Notes: a model not told the origin generated them from the sequence alone. Positions 1-9,732 are shown, counted from the first letter of the stretch. The stretch: 64,000 nucleotides of DNA from Methanoculleus sp. 7T (GCF_023195915.1 NZ_JALPRP010000001.1:1426001-1490000), one strand, 5' to 3'. A program made the numbers and translations.

Positions 1-722
1 CCGACGATCAGGAGTTCTGCGTTCTCGTGCTGCGCGAGGATCTTCGGGAACGCCCGGATCACATCGTCGAGGGCGTACCATCGCTCGACTGCCCCCGCAA
101 ACCCGAGCACGAACGCATCGGGGGCGATCCCGAGGGCCTGGCGCATCGCTCCCCCGTCCATCGGGCGGAAGAGGTCGGTGTTGACGCCGTTCGTGATCAG
201 TTCCGCATCGTAGCCGTATCCCTTCAGTTTCGCGACGAGCCCGGGCGAAACCGTCGTGACGACGTCGCTGTGATCGAGGTTATAGCGGGTTATGGCGAGG
301 ACGCCTTCCCGGAGCAGCCACCGCATGGCGGGATTCTTGTAGTAAGCGGCGGCCGAGTCGGGGAACCAGTCTTTCAGGTCGAAGACCACCGGCACGTCGA
401 ACTTCTTCGCTGCACGGACCATCGCCGTCCCTGCGAGGACGTGGGCGCCGACGACGACGTCGATGTCGTAGTCGCGGATGATATTGCGGATGACCCGGTA
501 GTGGCAGGGTGCATTCAGGGTGTAATGGAGGAAGGGGCTTGCCACCGCAAACCGTGTCGCCTCGTGGACGTGGAGGCGTGTCTGGCGCTCCTTTCCCCTG
601 CTGACGTGGAAGTGGGGCACGTGGACCTCATGCCGCGTCGCGAGTTCCTCGAAGATGTTGTGGTGCCTCGATGGGATCGGGTGGTGGATGTAATCCTGGG
701 TGGAGACGAGCAGTATTTTCAT
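1..722 (-). CDS. Glycosyltransferase family 4 protein, cut by the window edge
   Basis: About 240 residues of the N-terminal part are visible; the C-terminus lies beyond base 1. The start at 722 begins MKILLVSTQDYIHHP, the beta-alpha start of a GT-B Rossmann domain. Later the stretch LITNGVNTDLFRP (about residues 185-197) is typical of GT4 enzymes at the hinge to the nucleotide-sugar-binding half. It probably transfers a sugar to a lipid-linked or protein-linked glycan at the cytoplasmic face of the membrane. It is the last visible gene of the nucleotide-sugar operon, 20 bases after the aminotransferase, which fits surface-glycan assembly. Donor and acceptor cannot be told. Confidence 0.85.
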   Translation of the reverse strand, partial: MKILLVSTQDYIHHPIPSRHHNIFEELATRHEVHVPHFHVSRGKERQTRLHVHEATRFAVASPFLHYTLNAPCHYRVIRNIIRDYDIDVVVGAHVLAGTAMVRAAKKFDVPVVFDLKDWFPDSAAAYYKNPAMRWLLREGVLAITRYNLDHSDVVTTVSPGLVAKLKGYGYDAELITNGVNTDLFRPMDGGAMRQALGIAPDAFVLGFAGAVERWYALDDVIRAFPKILAQHENAELLIV

Positions 723-742
723 TTTTATCTGTTAAAACTAGG

Positions 743-1846
743 TTATGCGCCGCGGAGCCCCCGGACCGCATCGCAGATGTACGCCAGTTCATCGTCCGTC
801 ACCGAGGGGTGGACGGGCAGGCTCACGACCGACGCCGCGAGGTCATCGGATACCGGGCATGAGATCTCTCCGAATGCACTCTGATAGACCGGCTGCCGAT
901 TGACGGGGATGGGGTAGTGGACGGCTGTGCCGATCCCCCGATCCGCAAGAGCGCTCATGAACGCGTCCCTCGTAAGCGAGTAGCCGGAGGGGAGTTTCAC
1001 CACGTACTGGTGGTAGACGTGCCGGACGCCGGGCGCCGCATACGGCGTGACGAGTCCAGTGCCCGCGAGGTGGCGGTCGAGGTAACGGGCGTTACGGATC
1101 CGGCGCTCGTTGAACCCCTCAAGCCGGTCAAGCTGTACGAGGCCGATGGCGGCACCCATGTTCGTCATCCGGTAGTTGTAGCCGACGGCTGAATGAAGGT
1201 ACTTCTTGCTCTGCCCGTGGTTGATGAAGAGCCTGACCCGCTCGGCAAGGGCGTCGTCGTCGGTCGTGACCATGCCCCCTTCCCCGGTGGTCATGTTCTT
1301 CGTCGGGTAGAACGAGAAGCAGCCGATCTCGGCGAGGCTCCCTGCCCGCTTGCCTCGGCACTCCGCGCCGTGCGCCTGGGCCGCGTCCTCGATGAGGATA
1401 AGCCCGTGGTCGTCGCAGACCTCGCGGACGGCACCGACGTCGAACGGCTGCCCGAAGAGGTGGACCCCGATGACCGCCCGGGTGTCGGGCCGGATGAGAG
1501 CCGCGACCGATTCAGGGTCGATGTTGAACGTCGCGGCATCGACGTCTGCAAAGAGAGGAGTCGCTCCGCACATCGAGACGCTTGACGCCGTCGCAAAGAA
1601 CGTGAACGCCGGGACAACCACCGAGTCCCCCGGCCCAACGCCTGCGGCAAGAAGGGCTGCGTGGAGCGCCGCCGTCCCGGAGTTGACGCCGATTGCGTGC
1701 CGGACCCCGCAGTATTCCGCGAAATGGGACTCAAACTCCGTGACGACCGAGCCTTGGGCGAGCATCCCCGACCGCATCACGCGGGCGACGGCCTCGACCT
1801 CCTCCTCCCCGATAAGCGGCCGGGCGATGGGGATCTCCATCGTCAC
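743..1846 (-). CDS. DegT/DnrJ/EryC1/StrS-family sugar aminotransferase
   Basis: This 367-residue PLP enzyme transfers an amino group to a keto-sugar nucleotide. The PLP lysine is Lys183 in [14 protein letters not shown], and Asp154 in [10 protein letters not shown] should contact the pyridine nitrogen. [11 protein letters not shown] near residue 55 is the usual cofactor-phosphate segment. Length matches the family (about 360-390). Its start overlaps the acetyltransferase stop by 4 bases (ATGA), so the two are probably translationally coupled. With the adjacent N-acetyltransferase this is the usual pair for making an acetamido sugar such as a 3-acetamido-uronic acid. A dehydrogenase for the oxidation step is not in view. 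The exact sugar is inference. Confidence 0.93.
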   Translation of the reverse strand: MTMEIPIARPLIGEEEVEAVARVMRSGMLAQGSVVTEFESHFAEYCGVRHAIGVNSGTAALHAALLAAGVGPGDSVVVPAFTFFATASSVSMCGATPLFADVDAATFNIDPESVAALIRPDTRAVIGVHLFGQPFDVGAVREVCDDHGLILIEDAAQAHGAECRGKRAGSLAEIGCFSFYPTKNMTTGEGGMVTTDDDALAERVRLFINHGQSKKYLHSAVGYNYRMTNMGAAIGLVQLDRLEGFNERRIRNARYLDRHLAGTGLVTPYAAPGVRHVYHQYVVKLPSGYSLTRDAFMSALADRGIGTAVHYPIPVNRQPVYQSAFGEISCPVSDDLAASVVSLPVHPSVTDDELAYICDAVRGLRGA

Positions 1847-2436
1847 CGCCTCGCCTCGGGGGGAAGCGGCCGGAACCGTGCCGGCGCGCCCACCGCAAGC
1901 GTCTCGCGCGGGACGTCCTTCGTCACCACTGCCCCGGCGGCGACGAACGCCCCCTCGCCGATGACAACACCGGGAAGGATCGTCGCGTTCGCACCGATGA
2001 CGGCACCGTCCCCGATCACCGGGCCACGGAGGGATTCGTGTGGGCCGGGCGGGTAGCGGTCGTTCGTCAGCACGGCGTTCGGGCCGACGAAGACTCGGTT
2101 GCCGATCCGGGCGCCGGTGGGGATGTAGACCAGGCTCTGGAGGCGGACATCGTCGCCGATCGTGCAGTCGCCCTCGATCACCGCCGCCGTCCCTATCGCC
2201 ACGCGGTCGCCGATGGTGGTCTTCTCGCGGATCAGCACGTTATGCCCGGTCTGGAAATCGTCACCGATCGTCACATCGCAGTAGATGATGGTGCCCGACC
2301 GGAGGACCGCGTTCCTCCCGATGGTGACGCCCGGGTAGTCTTTCTCCCCGATACAGTCGCGGGAGGGAAACCCGAGGGTCACCGGCTCAAATATCGTCGC
2401 CCCCTCGCCGAGGGCGTTACGTCCGTACTCAATCAT
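1843..2436 (-). CDS. Left-handed beta-helix (hexapeptide) N-acetyltransferase
   Basis: A protein of 197 residues made largely of hexapeptide repeats such as [15 protein letters not shown] and IGDDVRLQS, which form a left-handed beta-helix; such proteins act as trimers and use acetyl-CoA. The C-terminal [19 protein letters not shown] resembles WbpD/WlbB-type enzymes that acetylate the 3-amino group of UDP-2-acetamido-3-amino-glucuronate. Its stop overlaps the aminotransferase start and its start overlaps the glmS stop, each by 4 bases. Context strongly suggests it acetylates the product of the aminotransferase. The substrate is inferred, and a serine or other sugar acetyltransferase is possible. 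Confidence 0.85.
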   Translation of the reverse strand: MIEYGRNALGEGATIFEPVTLGFPSRDCIGEKDYPGVTIGRNAVLRSGTIIYCDVTIGDDFQTGHNVLIREKTTIGDRVAIGTAAVIEGDCTIGDDVRLQSLVYIPTGARIGNRVFVGPNAVLTNDRYPPGPHESLRGPVIGDGAVIGANATILPGVVIGEGAFVAAGAVVTKDVPRETLAVGAPARFRPLPPEARR

Positions 2437-4172
2437 TCAACAGTCACGCTCTTTGCCAGGTTTCGGGGTTTATCGACGTCCCGCTGCAGGGCGCATGCAG
2501 TGTGGTAGGCGAGCAGTTGGAGGACGACCGATATGGTCAGCACCTGCACCAGCAGGTGTGTGTTCGGGATAGGGATGAAGATATCCACGATCTCGGCCAG
2601 TTCCTTATCGCCGTCCACGCCGAGCGCGATGACGGGCGCCTTCCGGGCCTTCATCTCCTTGATGTTCGAGGCCATCACGCTGTAGGTCGGGCCGGGGGTG
2701 CAGATGGCGACCACCGGCGTCTCCGGGGTGAGCAAGGCAAACGGTCCGTGCTTCAGTTCTCCTGCCGCGTACCCCTCGGCATGGACGTAACTGATCTCCT
2801 TCATCTTGAGGGCGCCTTCCATCGAGACGGGATAAAACGGCCCTCTTCCTACGAAGAAGACATGCTCGGCCTTCGAACAGAGGGTGACTGCGTCCTTGAT
2901 ATCGTGGAGGAGGACTTCGCTGATGGCCAAGTGTGCGTGCGAGAGGATATCGTCGAACGCCCCTTCGCAGCGCACGTTGACGATCTGCATCAGCGCCGCA
3001 AGCTGTGCCGTGTAGGACTTGGTTGCGGCGACACCGATCTCGGGGCCGGCCCGCATGAGCAGGGTCTTGTCAGCAACGCGGGTAACCGTGCTCCCCTGCA
3101 CGTTGGTGATGGCGAGCGTGGGGCAGTTACGGGCTTTCGCCATCTTTAAGGCGGCGATCGTATCCGCGGTCTCACCCGACTGCGTGACCGCAATCACGAG
3201 GCCGTGAAGGGGGGGTATGAAGTATTTGAACTCCGACCCCATCTCTACCCGTACCGGTATGCCGCAGAGCGATTCGGCTAGGTACTTGAAGATCAGGGCG
3301 GTGTGGTAGGACGTCCCGCACGCGACCAGCGTGATCTCATCCGTCTCCAAAACCACCTTGCGCACGTGGTCGTCGATGCCTGCTCTGATGGTCTCGTAGA
3401 AGGACTGGGGCTGTTCGAAGATCTCCTTTAGCATGTAGTGGGCGAACCCGCCCTTCCGGGTATCCTCGACGCACCAGTTGATCAGTTCGATCGGGCGTTC
3501 CACCTTCCGGCCGCCGTGGTAGATGTCGAGACGCTCGGGTGTTATGTCGGCGACGTCGCCGTCTTCGAGGTAGATCACGCGTTCGGTGTACTCGAGGAGC
3601 GGCGTCATATCCGAGGCGGCAAAGATTTCGGCGTCCCCGACGCCGAGGACGAGCGGGCTCGCGTCACGGGCGGCGACAATTCTCTGCGTGTCGGCCGCGA
3701 TCGCAAGGACGGCATACGACCCCTCGAGCAGAGGGAGGATCGCGCTGACCGCCGCGAGGAGATCCCCGTCATAGTGCTCCTCGATGAGGTGGGCGATCAC
3801 CTCGGTGTCGGTCTCGGATCGGAATATGTGGCCCCGCTCCTGCAGCTGCCGCTTCAGTTCGCTGTAGTTCTCGATGACCCCGTTGTGCACCACGGCGATC
3901 TTCTCCCCACAGTCGGTGTGCGGGTGAGCGTTGATGTCGTTCGGCTCACCGTGGGTTGCCCACCGGGTATGCCCGATCCCGGTACACCCCCGCAGATCGG
4001 CTGCTCCCGCCTCCCCGTCCGAGATGCGGCCCATCTTCTTGTAGACCTCGATCGCGCTTCCGACCGTCGCGATGCCGAACGAGTCGTAGCCCCGGTATTC
4101 AAGCCGCTTCAATCCCTGGATTAAAATCGGCGTCGCGTCGCGTCTACCGATGTATCCGACGATCCCGCACAT
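2433..4172 (-). CDS. glmS: Glutamine--fructose-6-phosphate aminotransferase (isomerising)
   Basis: GlmS makes glucosamine-6-phosphate from fructose-6-phosphate and glutamine, the first step to UDP-GlcNAc. The N-terminal Cys2 ([13 protein letters not shown]) is the Ntn glutaminase nucleophile. Glutaminase residues occupy about 1-215, followed by two SIS domains (about 260-390 and 420-560), including TQSGETADT for sugar-phosphate binding. The C-terminus ends KSVTVE as in the family. At 579 residues it is near the usual 590-610. It overlaps the upstream GlmU-like gene by one base and the downstream acetyltransferase by four. The neighbouring mutase and GlmU-like genes complete the route. Confidence 0.97.
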   Translation of the reverse strand: MCGIVGYIGRRDATPILIQGLKRLEYRGYDSFGIATVGSAIEVYKKMGRISDGEAGAADLRGCTGIGHTRWATHGEPNDINAHPHTDCGEKIAVVHNGVIENYSELKRQLQERGHIFRSETDTEVIAHLIEEHYDGDLLAAVSAILPLLEGSYAVLAIAADTQRIVAARDASPLVLGVGDAEIFAASDMTPLLEYTERVIYLEDGDVADITPERLDIYHGGRKVERPIELINWCVEDTRKGGFAHYMLKEIFEQPQSFYETIRAGIDDHVRKVVLETDEITLVACGTSYHTALIFKYLAESLCGIPVRVEMGSEFKYFIPPLHGLVIAVTQSGETADTIAALKMAKARNCPTLAITNVQGSTVTRVADKTLLMRAGPEIGVAATKSYTAQLAALMQIVNVRCEGAFDDILSHAHLAISEVLLHDIKDAVTLCSKAEHVFFVGRGPFYPVSMEGALKMKEISYVHAEGYAAGELKHGPFALLTPETPVVAICTPGPTYSVMASNIKEMKARKAPVIALGVDGDKELAEIVDIFIPIPNTHLLVQVLTISVVLQLLAYHTACALQRDVDKPRNLAKSVTVE

Positions 4173-5323
4173 CAGATCACCCGGGCGCCGTCCTCAATGA
4201 GGCCGACCACTGTCTTCCCCTCCTCGATCGAGACGTTGTTACCGACGATGCAGTTCTTAAATGTTGTGAAGGGTGCCGCACGGACACCGTCGCCGAGGAT
4301 TGCACCGAATTTTTCCTTCAGGACACGCTCTCCGACCTCGATGAAACTTGCATGCGGGTAGGTGGTGGTATGGTCGGCGAGGATGCACCCCTGGCCGAAG
4401 ACTGCGGAGACGATCCTTGAGTGGGAACCGATGGTGACGTCGTCCATGATGAGCGAGTCGGCGACGTAGGTGAAGGGTTCGAGCACCACTCGGTCGCCGA
4501 TGCTCGCGTTGGGCATGATCACGCAGTTCGGGCCGATGTTGCAGTCGTTCCCGATGGTGACAGGGCCGTAGATCACGGTGTTCGGGCCGACGGCCGTCCC
4601 GGTGCCGATACGCACCACCCCACGGCGAATGACGGATGCATCGACCTTTCCGCCGATCTCCGGCGCGATACCCTTGAGCATCCGGCTGTTCAACTTCAGG
4701 AGGTCCCAGGGGTAGATGGCATCCTGCCAGTCGTCTGCGGGAATCGCACGTATTCGCCGGCCCGACGCGATCATGGTGGAGAGGGCGTCGGGGATCTCGT
4801 TTGACTGGAGGTAGGAGAAGATCTCGGGCGTGAACGAGTAGATCCCGGTCGATACCGTGAACGTAGGGGCTTCCTCGGGTTTCTCGATGATCTCGCGGAC
4901 GAGGCCGTTTCTGATCACCACGACCCCGAAGTTCGAGGGGCTCGGGTGCTCGGCCACGAGCATGGCGTTTTGCTCCTTCTTGACGCGGGCGATCGATTCT
5001 GCGTTGATGTAGTTGTCACCCGGAAGGACGAGGAAATTGTCCGTGATCTCGGACTCGGCCGCCCGCAGGGCGTCCGCAGTCCCGAGCTGTCGTTCCTGCA
5101 CGACGACTTGGATGGGGGCGTCGAGCCTGTTGAGGTACCTGATAACATGCTCTTTGCGGTATCCAACCACCACCACGATGTCGCGGATCCCGTTCTCCAG
5201 CAGTGCGTCGATGACGTACTCGATGATCGGCCGGTTCGCGACCGGGAGCATGGCTTTGGGCTTGCTCCGGGTGAGCGGCCGGAGGCGGCTCCCTTCTCCT
5301 GCTGCTAAAATGACTGCCTGCAT
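4172..5323 (-). CDS. GlmU-like sugar-1-phosphate nucleotidylyltransferase/acetyltransferase (copy 2)
   Basis: The protein of 383 residues has an N-terminal nucleotidyltransferase domain starting MQAVILAAGEGSRLRPL, with the GxGxR nucleotide loop and PKAMLPV, and a C-terminal hexapeptide beta-helix (about residues 230-383). Archaeal bifunctional enzymes of this layout make UDP-GlcNAc from glucosamine-1-phosphate. The start at 5323 is preferred over one 31 codons upstream because the longer version would run into the neighbouring gene, and AGGTGA precedes this ATG. It follows a paralogue with the same architecture by 4 bases. Which of the two makes UDP-GlcNAc and which serves another sugar, such as glucose-1-phosphate, cannot be decided here. 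Confidence 0.88.
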   Translation of the reverse strand: MQAVILAAGEGSRLRPLTRSKPKAMLPVANRPIIEYVIDALLENGIRDIVVVVGYRKEHVIRYLNRLDAPIQVVVQERQLGTADALRAAESEITDNFLVLPGDNYINAESIARVKKEQNAMLVAEHPSPSNFGVVVIRNGLVREIIEKPEEAPTFTVSTGIYSFTPEIFSYLQSNEIPDALSTMIASGRRIRAIPADDWQDAIYPWDLLKLNSRMLKGIAPEIGGKVDASVIRRGVVRIGTGTAVGPNTVIYGPVTIGNDCNIGPNCVIMPNASIGDRVVLEPFTYVADSLIMDDVTIGSHSRIVSAVFGQGCILADHTTTYPHASFIEVGERVLKEKFGAILGDGVRAAPFTTFKNCIVGNNVSIEEGKTVVGLIEDGARVI

Positions 5324-5327
5324 CGTA

Positions 5328-6536
5328 TCACCTGATGATCGAGTTGTCCTCAATGCATCCTTCCACGAGAGAGTGGGGAGCGATCCTCGTGTTGCTGCCG
5401 ATGAGGCTTCCGACATTGACCGAACAGTTGATCCCGAAGAGAACGTTGTCGCCGATGATGGCGCCGAACTTCCTTCTGCCGGTGTTCTTGCCGCAGACCT
5501 TCACTGCCGCGTTGTCGTGCCTGAGGTTGGCGACCTTGGTCCCCGCCCCGAAGTTGCACCCGCTCCCGACGACGCTGTCGCCGATGTAGTTGAAATGCGG
5601 GATCTTGGTTGAAGGCATGATGATGGAGTTCTTGATCTCGGTTGCATGCCCGATGTGGCAATCGTCGCCGATGGCGGTCGAGCCCCGGATGTAGGCGTGG
5701 GGGCCGATGAGGCAGTTCTTGCCGATGACGCAAGGCCCCTCGATGTAGGTCCCGGCCCGGATCACGGTCCCTTTGCCGATACTGACCGTATCGGGAACGG
5801 TGCACCCGTCCTCGATGGTGCCGTGCCGCTCATGGTCCAGAGAGGAGAGGAGCGCCTCGTTTGCGTCGAGAAGGTCCCACGGCTGCCCGACATCGAGCCA
5901 GTAGTCCAGCGGGTACGCGGTGAGAGTTCCGTCTCTGATGTAGGACTCGATCGCATCGGTCAGTTCGAACTCGCCTCGCCCCGATATCGTGATCCCTCTG
6001 AGAAGATCGAAGATATCGGGGTCGAAGAGGTAGGCCCCCGCATTGATCAGGGTGCTCTTCGGGTGTTCGGACTTCTCTTCGAGGCCGGTGATACGGTCTC
6101 CTTCCATGGTCACCACGCCGTAGTCCTGCGGGTGGTCGGTCTCGTGGATCCCCATGCAGGGGGCGTCCATCCGGCAGATCCCCTCGACGTCCTCACGCTT
6201 TAGGACCATATCCCCGTTGAGGAGGAGGAACCGGTCGTTGATCATCCCTGCCGTCGCCCGAAGGGCGTCGCCGGTCCCGAGTTGGTGGCGCTGGGTCACA
6301 TAGGTGATCTTCACGCCAAGATCGCTGCCGTCCCCGAAGTGGTTCCGGATCTCCCGCTCAAAGTAACCGACGACAAAGACGAAATCGGTGATCTCTGCAT
6401 CCCGGGCCGCGAGGACCAGGTGTTCCAGCATCGGACGGTTGGCGATGGGAAGCATCACCTTCGGACGCCGGGCGGTCAGGGGGCGCATCCGTTTCCCTTC
6501 TCCAGCTGCCAGCACGACACACTGCATACTACTCAC
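5328..6536 (-). CDS. glmU: GlmU-like sugar-1-phosphate nucleotidylyltransferase/acetyltransferase (copy 1)
   Basis: This 402-residue protein has the same two-domain plan as the gene after it: the nucleotidyltransferase motif LAAGEGKRMRPLTARRPKVMLPI at the N-terminus is followed by a beta-helix of hexapeptide repeats from about residue 255. LRHDNAAVKVCGKNTGRRKFG resembles the acetyl-CoA/sugar site region of archaeal GlmU-type enzymes. It probably catalyses acetylation of glucosamine-1-phosphate and its uridylylation. It overlaps the mutase gene by 4 bases. The start is either of two nearby Met codons (residues 1 and 4). The paralogue has about the same length, so an old duplication in tandem is likely. 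Confidence 0.88.
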   Translation of the reverse strand: MSSMQCVVLAAGEGKRMRPLTARRPKVMLPIANRPMLEHLVLAARDAEITDFVFVVGYFEREIRNHFGDGSDLGVKITYVTQRHQLGTGDALRATAGMINDRFLLLNGDMVLKREDVEGICRMDAPCMGIHETDHPQDYGVVTMEGDRITGLEEKSEHPKSTLINAGAYLFDPDIFDLLRGITISGRGEFELTDAIESYIRDGTLTAYPLDYWLDVGQPWDLLDANEALLSSLDHERHGTIEDGCTVPDTVSIGKGTVIRAGTYIEGPCVIGKNCLIGPHAYIRGSTAIGDDCHIGHATEIKNSIIMPSTKIPHFNYIGDSVVGSGCNFGAGTKVANLRHDNAAVKVCGKNTGRRKFGAIIGDNVLFGINCSVNVGSLIGSNTRIAPHSLVEGCIEDNSIIR

Positions 6537-7801
6537 TCCTTCTCTCCTCCTAAAACACGTTTTGCTCTCTCAAGGGCGGTATGCCCCATAGTTAACATCT
6601 CTTTTGCTTTTGCAGGCGTCTTTCCCTCGGCCGTGATCCTGACCTTCGGTTCGGTGCCGCTCGCCCGGATCAGATACCAACCGTCGTCGTCATCAAAGCG
6701 GATGCCGTGCGTCGGCTCATCGGCTCCGATCGCAACCATGACCTCTCGGGGTGAGGCGATGCGGTACGACTCCCTGAGAAGGGTGTACCTTGGCATCCGG
6801 TCCAGTTCTTCGGCGATCGACCACTCTGAAGCAATCTCGCAGAGCAGACCCGCGGCGTAGATACCGTCCGGGCAGTAGGAATGTTCGGGGAATATCCAGC
6901 TTCCCGAGGCCTCTCCACCAAAATCTCCCCACGAGAGGAGTTCTTCGGAGACAAAGCTGTCGCCGACCGGTGTGCGGCGGACCTCCGCAACCTCTTCGAT
7001 CGCCATGGAGGCATCGACGGTGGTGACAACGTGCTTCCGGTCGAGGTACTTCGCAAACAGCATCAGGAGATGGTCTCCGTCGATGTAGCGGCCCCGCTCG
7101 TCGAACGCCATCATTCGGTCGGCGTCGCCGTCGTGGATCACCGCACACGCAGCCTCTCGCTTTCGGACTATCTCGCCGACATAGGGGAGGTTCGCCTCCA
7201 GCGGTTCCGAAGGGCGGGCAAATCGGCCGGAGACGTTGCAGTTCAGCCCGATGACGGTCGACCCTGCACCGGCGAGGAGGTCGGGGGTGATGACGCTTCC
7301 CGCACCGTTGCCGCAGTCCAGGACGACTGTGACCGGCTTTGAGAGGCTGAGTCGGTCGAGGATGGCCTCCCTGTGCGCATCTACCGCATCGATGGGAGAA
7401 ACGCGTCCCTGCTCGTCCCAGCTCTTCCCATGGGACCCCGCGAGCGCCCCCTCGATTGCCGCCTGCTGTCGACGAGTGAACGCCGACCCGTCGGGGTTGA
7501 GCAGTTTGACCCCGTTGTAGGACTCGGGGTTATGCGAGGCGGTGATCATGCATCCTGCGTCCGCATCGCGCGTCGCGTAAGCAACCGTCGGTGTGGGTGC
7601 GATGCCGCAGGTGTAGACGGTTGCACCGGCCGAGAGCATACCGGCGATGACGCAATGTTCCAACAGTTCGCTGGTCGTGCGGGTGTCTCTGCCCACGACG
7701 GCGCTTGATGCGCCGTCCGCAGCGGCCGCTCCGATGCGGAGCGCCAGATCGACGAGGTGCGGGCTAAACTCCCGTCGGATCCCGGAAGAGCCGAATAGCA
7801 T
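6533..7801 (-). CDS. glmM: Phosphoglucosamine mutase / phosphomannomutase family
   Basis: An alpha-D-phosphohexomutase of 422 residues, slightly short of the usual 440-460. The phosphorylated serine is Ser89 in MITASHNPESYNG; the metal-binding loop is HDGDADRMMAFD (about 225-236); the substrate phosphate loop is RASGTEPKVR near the C-terminus. It interconverts the 6- and 1-phosphates of glucosamine (or mannose/glucose), linking GlmS to the GlmU-like enzymes that follow. It is the first gene of the seven-gene run. The 36 bases before it hold a T-rich stretch in the sense direction, so read-through from the upstream gene may be reduced. Hexose preference is inferred from context. Confidence 0.88.
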   Translation of the reverse strand: MLFGSSGIRREFSPHLVDLALRIGAAAADGASSAVVGRDTRTTSELLEHCVIAGMLSAGATVYTCGIAPTPTVAYATRDADAGCMITASHNPESYNGVKLLNPDGSAFTRRQQAAIEGALAGSHGKSWDEQGRVSPIDAVDAHREAILDRLSLSKPVTVVLDCGNGAGSVITPDLLAGAGSTVIGLNCNVSGRFARPSEPLEANLPYVGEIVRKREAACAVIHDGDADRMMAFDERGRYIDGDHLLMLFAKYLDRKHVVTTVDASMAIEEVAEVRRTPVGDSFVSEELLSWGDFGGEASGSWIFPEHSYCPDGIYAAGLLCEIASEWSIAEELDRMPRYTLLRESYRIASPREVMVAIGADEPTHGIRFDDDDGWYLIRASGTEPKVRITAEGKTPAKAKEMLTMGHTALERAKRVLGGEKE

Positions 7802-7837
7802 ACTCCTGTATAGCCCTTCCTCTCTAAAAAAAGGTAT

Positions 7838-8443
7838 TCATCGCCCGTAGGGGCACCAGTGTTCGAGATTTATGAGGCCGCTGACCCCGGCGGTCGACGG
7901 CCCGAGAAAGATCATCCGCTTCTTTCCCCGATACTCATCGATGCAGGCGACCCCTTCGTCGCCCGTCATGCCGTCTCCGGCGATGAGGAAGAGATCGGCC
8001 GCTTCCGGTGAGTCGACGATCTGCGCCTCAAGCGCCCGCTCGAGCACCGGCATCGGGCCGAGAAGGTAGACGCGTTTCCCGGCAACCTCGCGGGAGAGTT
8101 CCGCGATGCAGGGGGCGTAGCAGTCCGGTGTGCAGGGCTGGAGCCTCCGTGTCAGGCAGAGGAACGCCGAGACGGCGTTGATGATCACGCTTGCCGCTCC
8201 CCGCTGTTTCCGGTTTCTGAGCGGCGCACCGAACATAAAGGAGATCCGGGTGTTGGCCCGGATCGGCTCGCTCGTGATGAACTGCCCGCTCCGCCCGCCG
8301 AAATGCCCTTCCATGCAGACTCCTTTGGGGTACTGACAGACGTCGGCATCGTAGTTTACCGAGAGGGCCACGACGCCGTCCTCGCACCCGCTGTCTTCCA
8401 AGATCTTCTCAAGTTTCTCGATTGCATCGTGCAAAAAACTCAT
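7838..8443 (-). CDS. Cys-rich conserved protein, possibly DUF364-like (putative heavy-metal chelation)
   Basis: This 201-residue soluble protein is not recognised with certainty. The C-terminal half (about 105-200) has a Rossmann-like pattern, with VYLLGPMPVLERAL, ADLFLIAGDGM and MIFLGPSTAGVSGLI, similar to the DUF364 putative heavy-metal-chelation family. A Cys cluster CTPDCYAPC (residues about 104-112) and further Cys near 20, 37, 43, 164 and 197 could bind a metal or cluster. Its start overlaps the cyclase stop by 4 bases, placing it in the sufC-sufB-pcm-cyclase transcription unit. A role in metal handling would fit, but it is inference. Confidence 0.6.
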   Translation of the reverse strand: MSFLHDAIEKLEKILEDSGCEDGVVALSVNYDADVCQYPKGVCMEGHFGGRSGQFITSEPIRANTRISFMFGAPLRNRKQRGAASVIINAVSAFLCLTRRLQPCTPDCYAPCIAELSREVAGKRVYLLGPMPVLERALEAQIVDSPEAADLFLIAGDGMTGDEGVACIDEYRGKKRMIFLGPSTAGVSGLINLEHWCPYGR

Positions 8444-9060
8444 GGTTCCTTCTCCGCATCCCGTTTGCAGAGGATCGCCCGCACGGGCGACCCGTCCATA
8501 CCTTTAAGCCGCAACGGCAACGCTACCATACCATACTCCCCCTCCGGTACGGCCGAGAGGTCGAGCAGCTCAAGGATGACCGTCCCGTGCCCAAGGAGCA
8601 TGCGGTGGACCGAACCGTCGCCGTCGAACGCCTCGATCGACGGAGCGTCGATCCCCACGCAGGTGATGCCGGCATCTGCGATGAGTCGTGCCGCATCCAA
8701 GGAGAGTGCCGGGTATCCGGGCTCAAACGCCTCCCGTTCCGAGAACCAAGTCTTTAAGAGGAGCGTCCGGGTGCCGACCAGGTGACCGGCGAGCCGACCG
8801 GGACCGATGACCGATTCCACATCGCTGCAGTCGAGCACCCGTGCCTGCCCCGTCAGCACCTCGAGCGGGATCCGGTCGACCGTCCGGCCGCCTTTCAGGT
8901 AGTGTGACGGGGCGTCGATATGCGTTCCGGTATGGCTCCCGAGGGTCATCTCGGTCACGCGATACTGCCCGTTATCCACCTCGTGGAACCGTGGCCGGAC
9001 GTCCCCGGGGTAGAGCACGGCCCCTTCGGAGAGGTCCCGAGTGATGTCATAAACCTTCAC
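8440..9060 (-). CDS. Cyclase / kynurenine-formamidase-like metal hydrolase
   Basis: A member of the cyclase family (206 residues) with the metal motif in LGSHTGTHIDAPSHYL (about residues 43-58) and a second conserved His/Glu region toward the C-terminus (GIDAPSIEAFDG). Family members are Mn/Zn amidohydrolases such as bacterial KynB; the actual substrate in methanogens is unknown. I place the start at the GTG at 9060, because GTGA overlaps the pcm stop and the next residues KVYDITRDL align with family N-termini; a longer ATG start at 9081 would overlap pcm by 25 bases. Kynurenine breakdown is not expected here, so the family name should not be read as function. Confidence 0.8.
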   Translation of the reverse strand: MKVYDITRDLSEGAVLYPGDVRPRFHEVDNGQYRVTEMTLGSHTGTHIDAPSHYLKGGRTVDRIPLEVLTGQARVLDCSDVESVIGPGRLAGHLVGTRTLLLKTWFSEREAFEPGYPALSLDAARLIADAGITCVGIDAPSIEAFDGDGSVHRMLLGHGTVILELLDLSAVPEGEYGMVALPLRLKGMDGSPVRAILCKRDAEKEP

Positions 9061-9722
9061 GGAGAACCTTCTCCTCGCCACCCGAACTGCCCGATCAGCG
9101 GCACGAAACAGACGCCGCCGAGGGGGATCCTCTCGACCTTGCCTTCACGTTTGACGAGTTTGACGAGGTCCTGGCATTCTCGCGGCCCGATGGGAGCGAT
9201 CAATCGCCCGCCTTCGGCGAGCTGGTCGATCAAGGGATCGGGGACGGAGGGCGACGCCGCCGTGACGATGACGGCGTCGTAGGGCGCTTCCGGCGGGTAA
9301 CCTTCCGTGCCGTCGCCGACGACCACCTTAACGCCGGTGACCCCTGCCTGAGCGAGGTTCTGTTGCGCCCGGTCGGCGAGGCTTGCAAGGCGTTCGATAG
9401 AGACGACCGTGCCGGCGAGTTCGGCGAGGAGCGCGGCTTGGTAGCCGCTGCCGGTCCCGACCTCAAGCACCCGGTCCTGCGGCTTAAGTTCGAGTTGTTC
9501 GGTCATGACGGCGACGATGTAGGGCTGGGAGATGGTCTGCCCCTCCCCGATGGGGAGCGGCCGGTCCTCATAGGCGAAACGCTCGTAGCCCTTCGGAACG
9601 AAGAGGTGGCGGGCGATCTTCCGCATCGCGGCAAGCACCCTCTCGTCCCTGACCCCCCGGGCGCGGATCTGGAACTCAACCATCTCCTCGCGTTCCTTCC
9701 GGTAGGGATCGGTCTCCGTCAT
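9057..9722 (-). CDS. pcm: Protein-L-isoaspartate O-methyltransferase
   Basis: PCMT repairs damaged proteins by methylating L-isoaspartyl residues with SAM. At 221 residues it has the expected length. LPIGEGQTISQPYIVA (about 62-77) is the substrate-binding signature and VLEVGTGSGYQAALLAEL (about 95-112) is SAM motif I; VVVGDGTEGYP follows as motif II. It begins 13 bases after the sufB stop, close to a short perfect inverted repeat (9733-9750), and overlaps the cyclase by 4 bases. Grouping with Fe-S assembly suggests a protein-maintenance operon, though the link may be simple co-transcription. Confidence 0.96.
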   Translation of the reverse strand: MTETDPYRKEREEMVEFQIRARGVRDERVLAAMRKIARHLFVPKGYERFAYEDRPLPIGEGQTISQPYIVAVMTEQLELKPQDRVLEVGTGSGYQAALLAELAGTVVSIERLASLADRAQQNLAQAGVTGVKVVVGDGTEGYPPEAPYDAVIVTAASPSVPDPLIDQLAEGGRLIAPIGPRECQDLVKLVKREGKVERIPLGGVCFVPLIGQFGWRGEGSP

Positions 9723-9732
9723 CTCATCTCAC

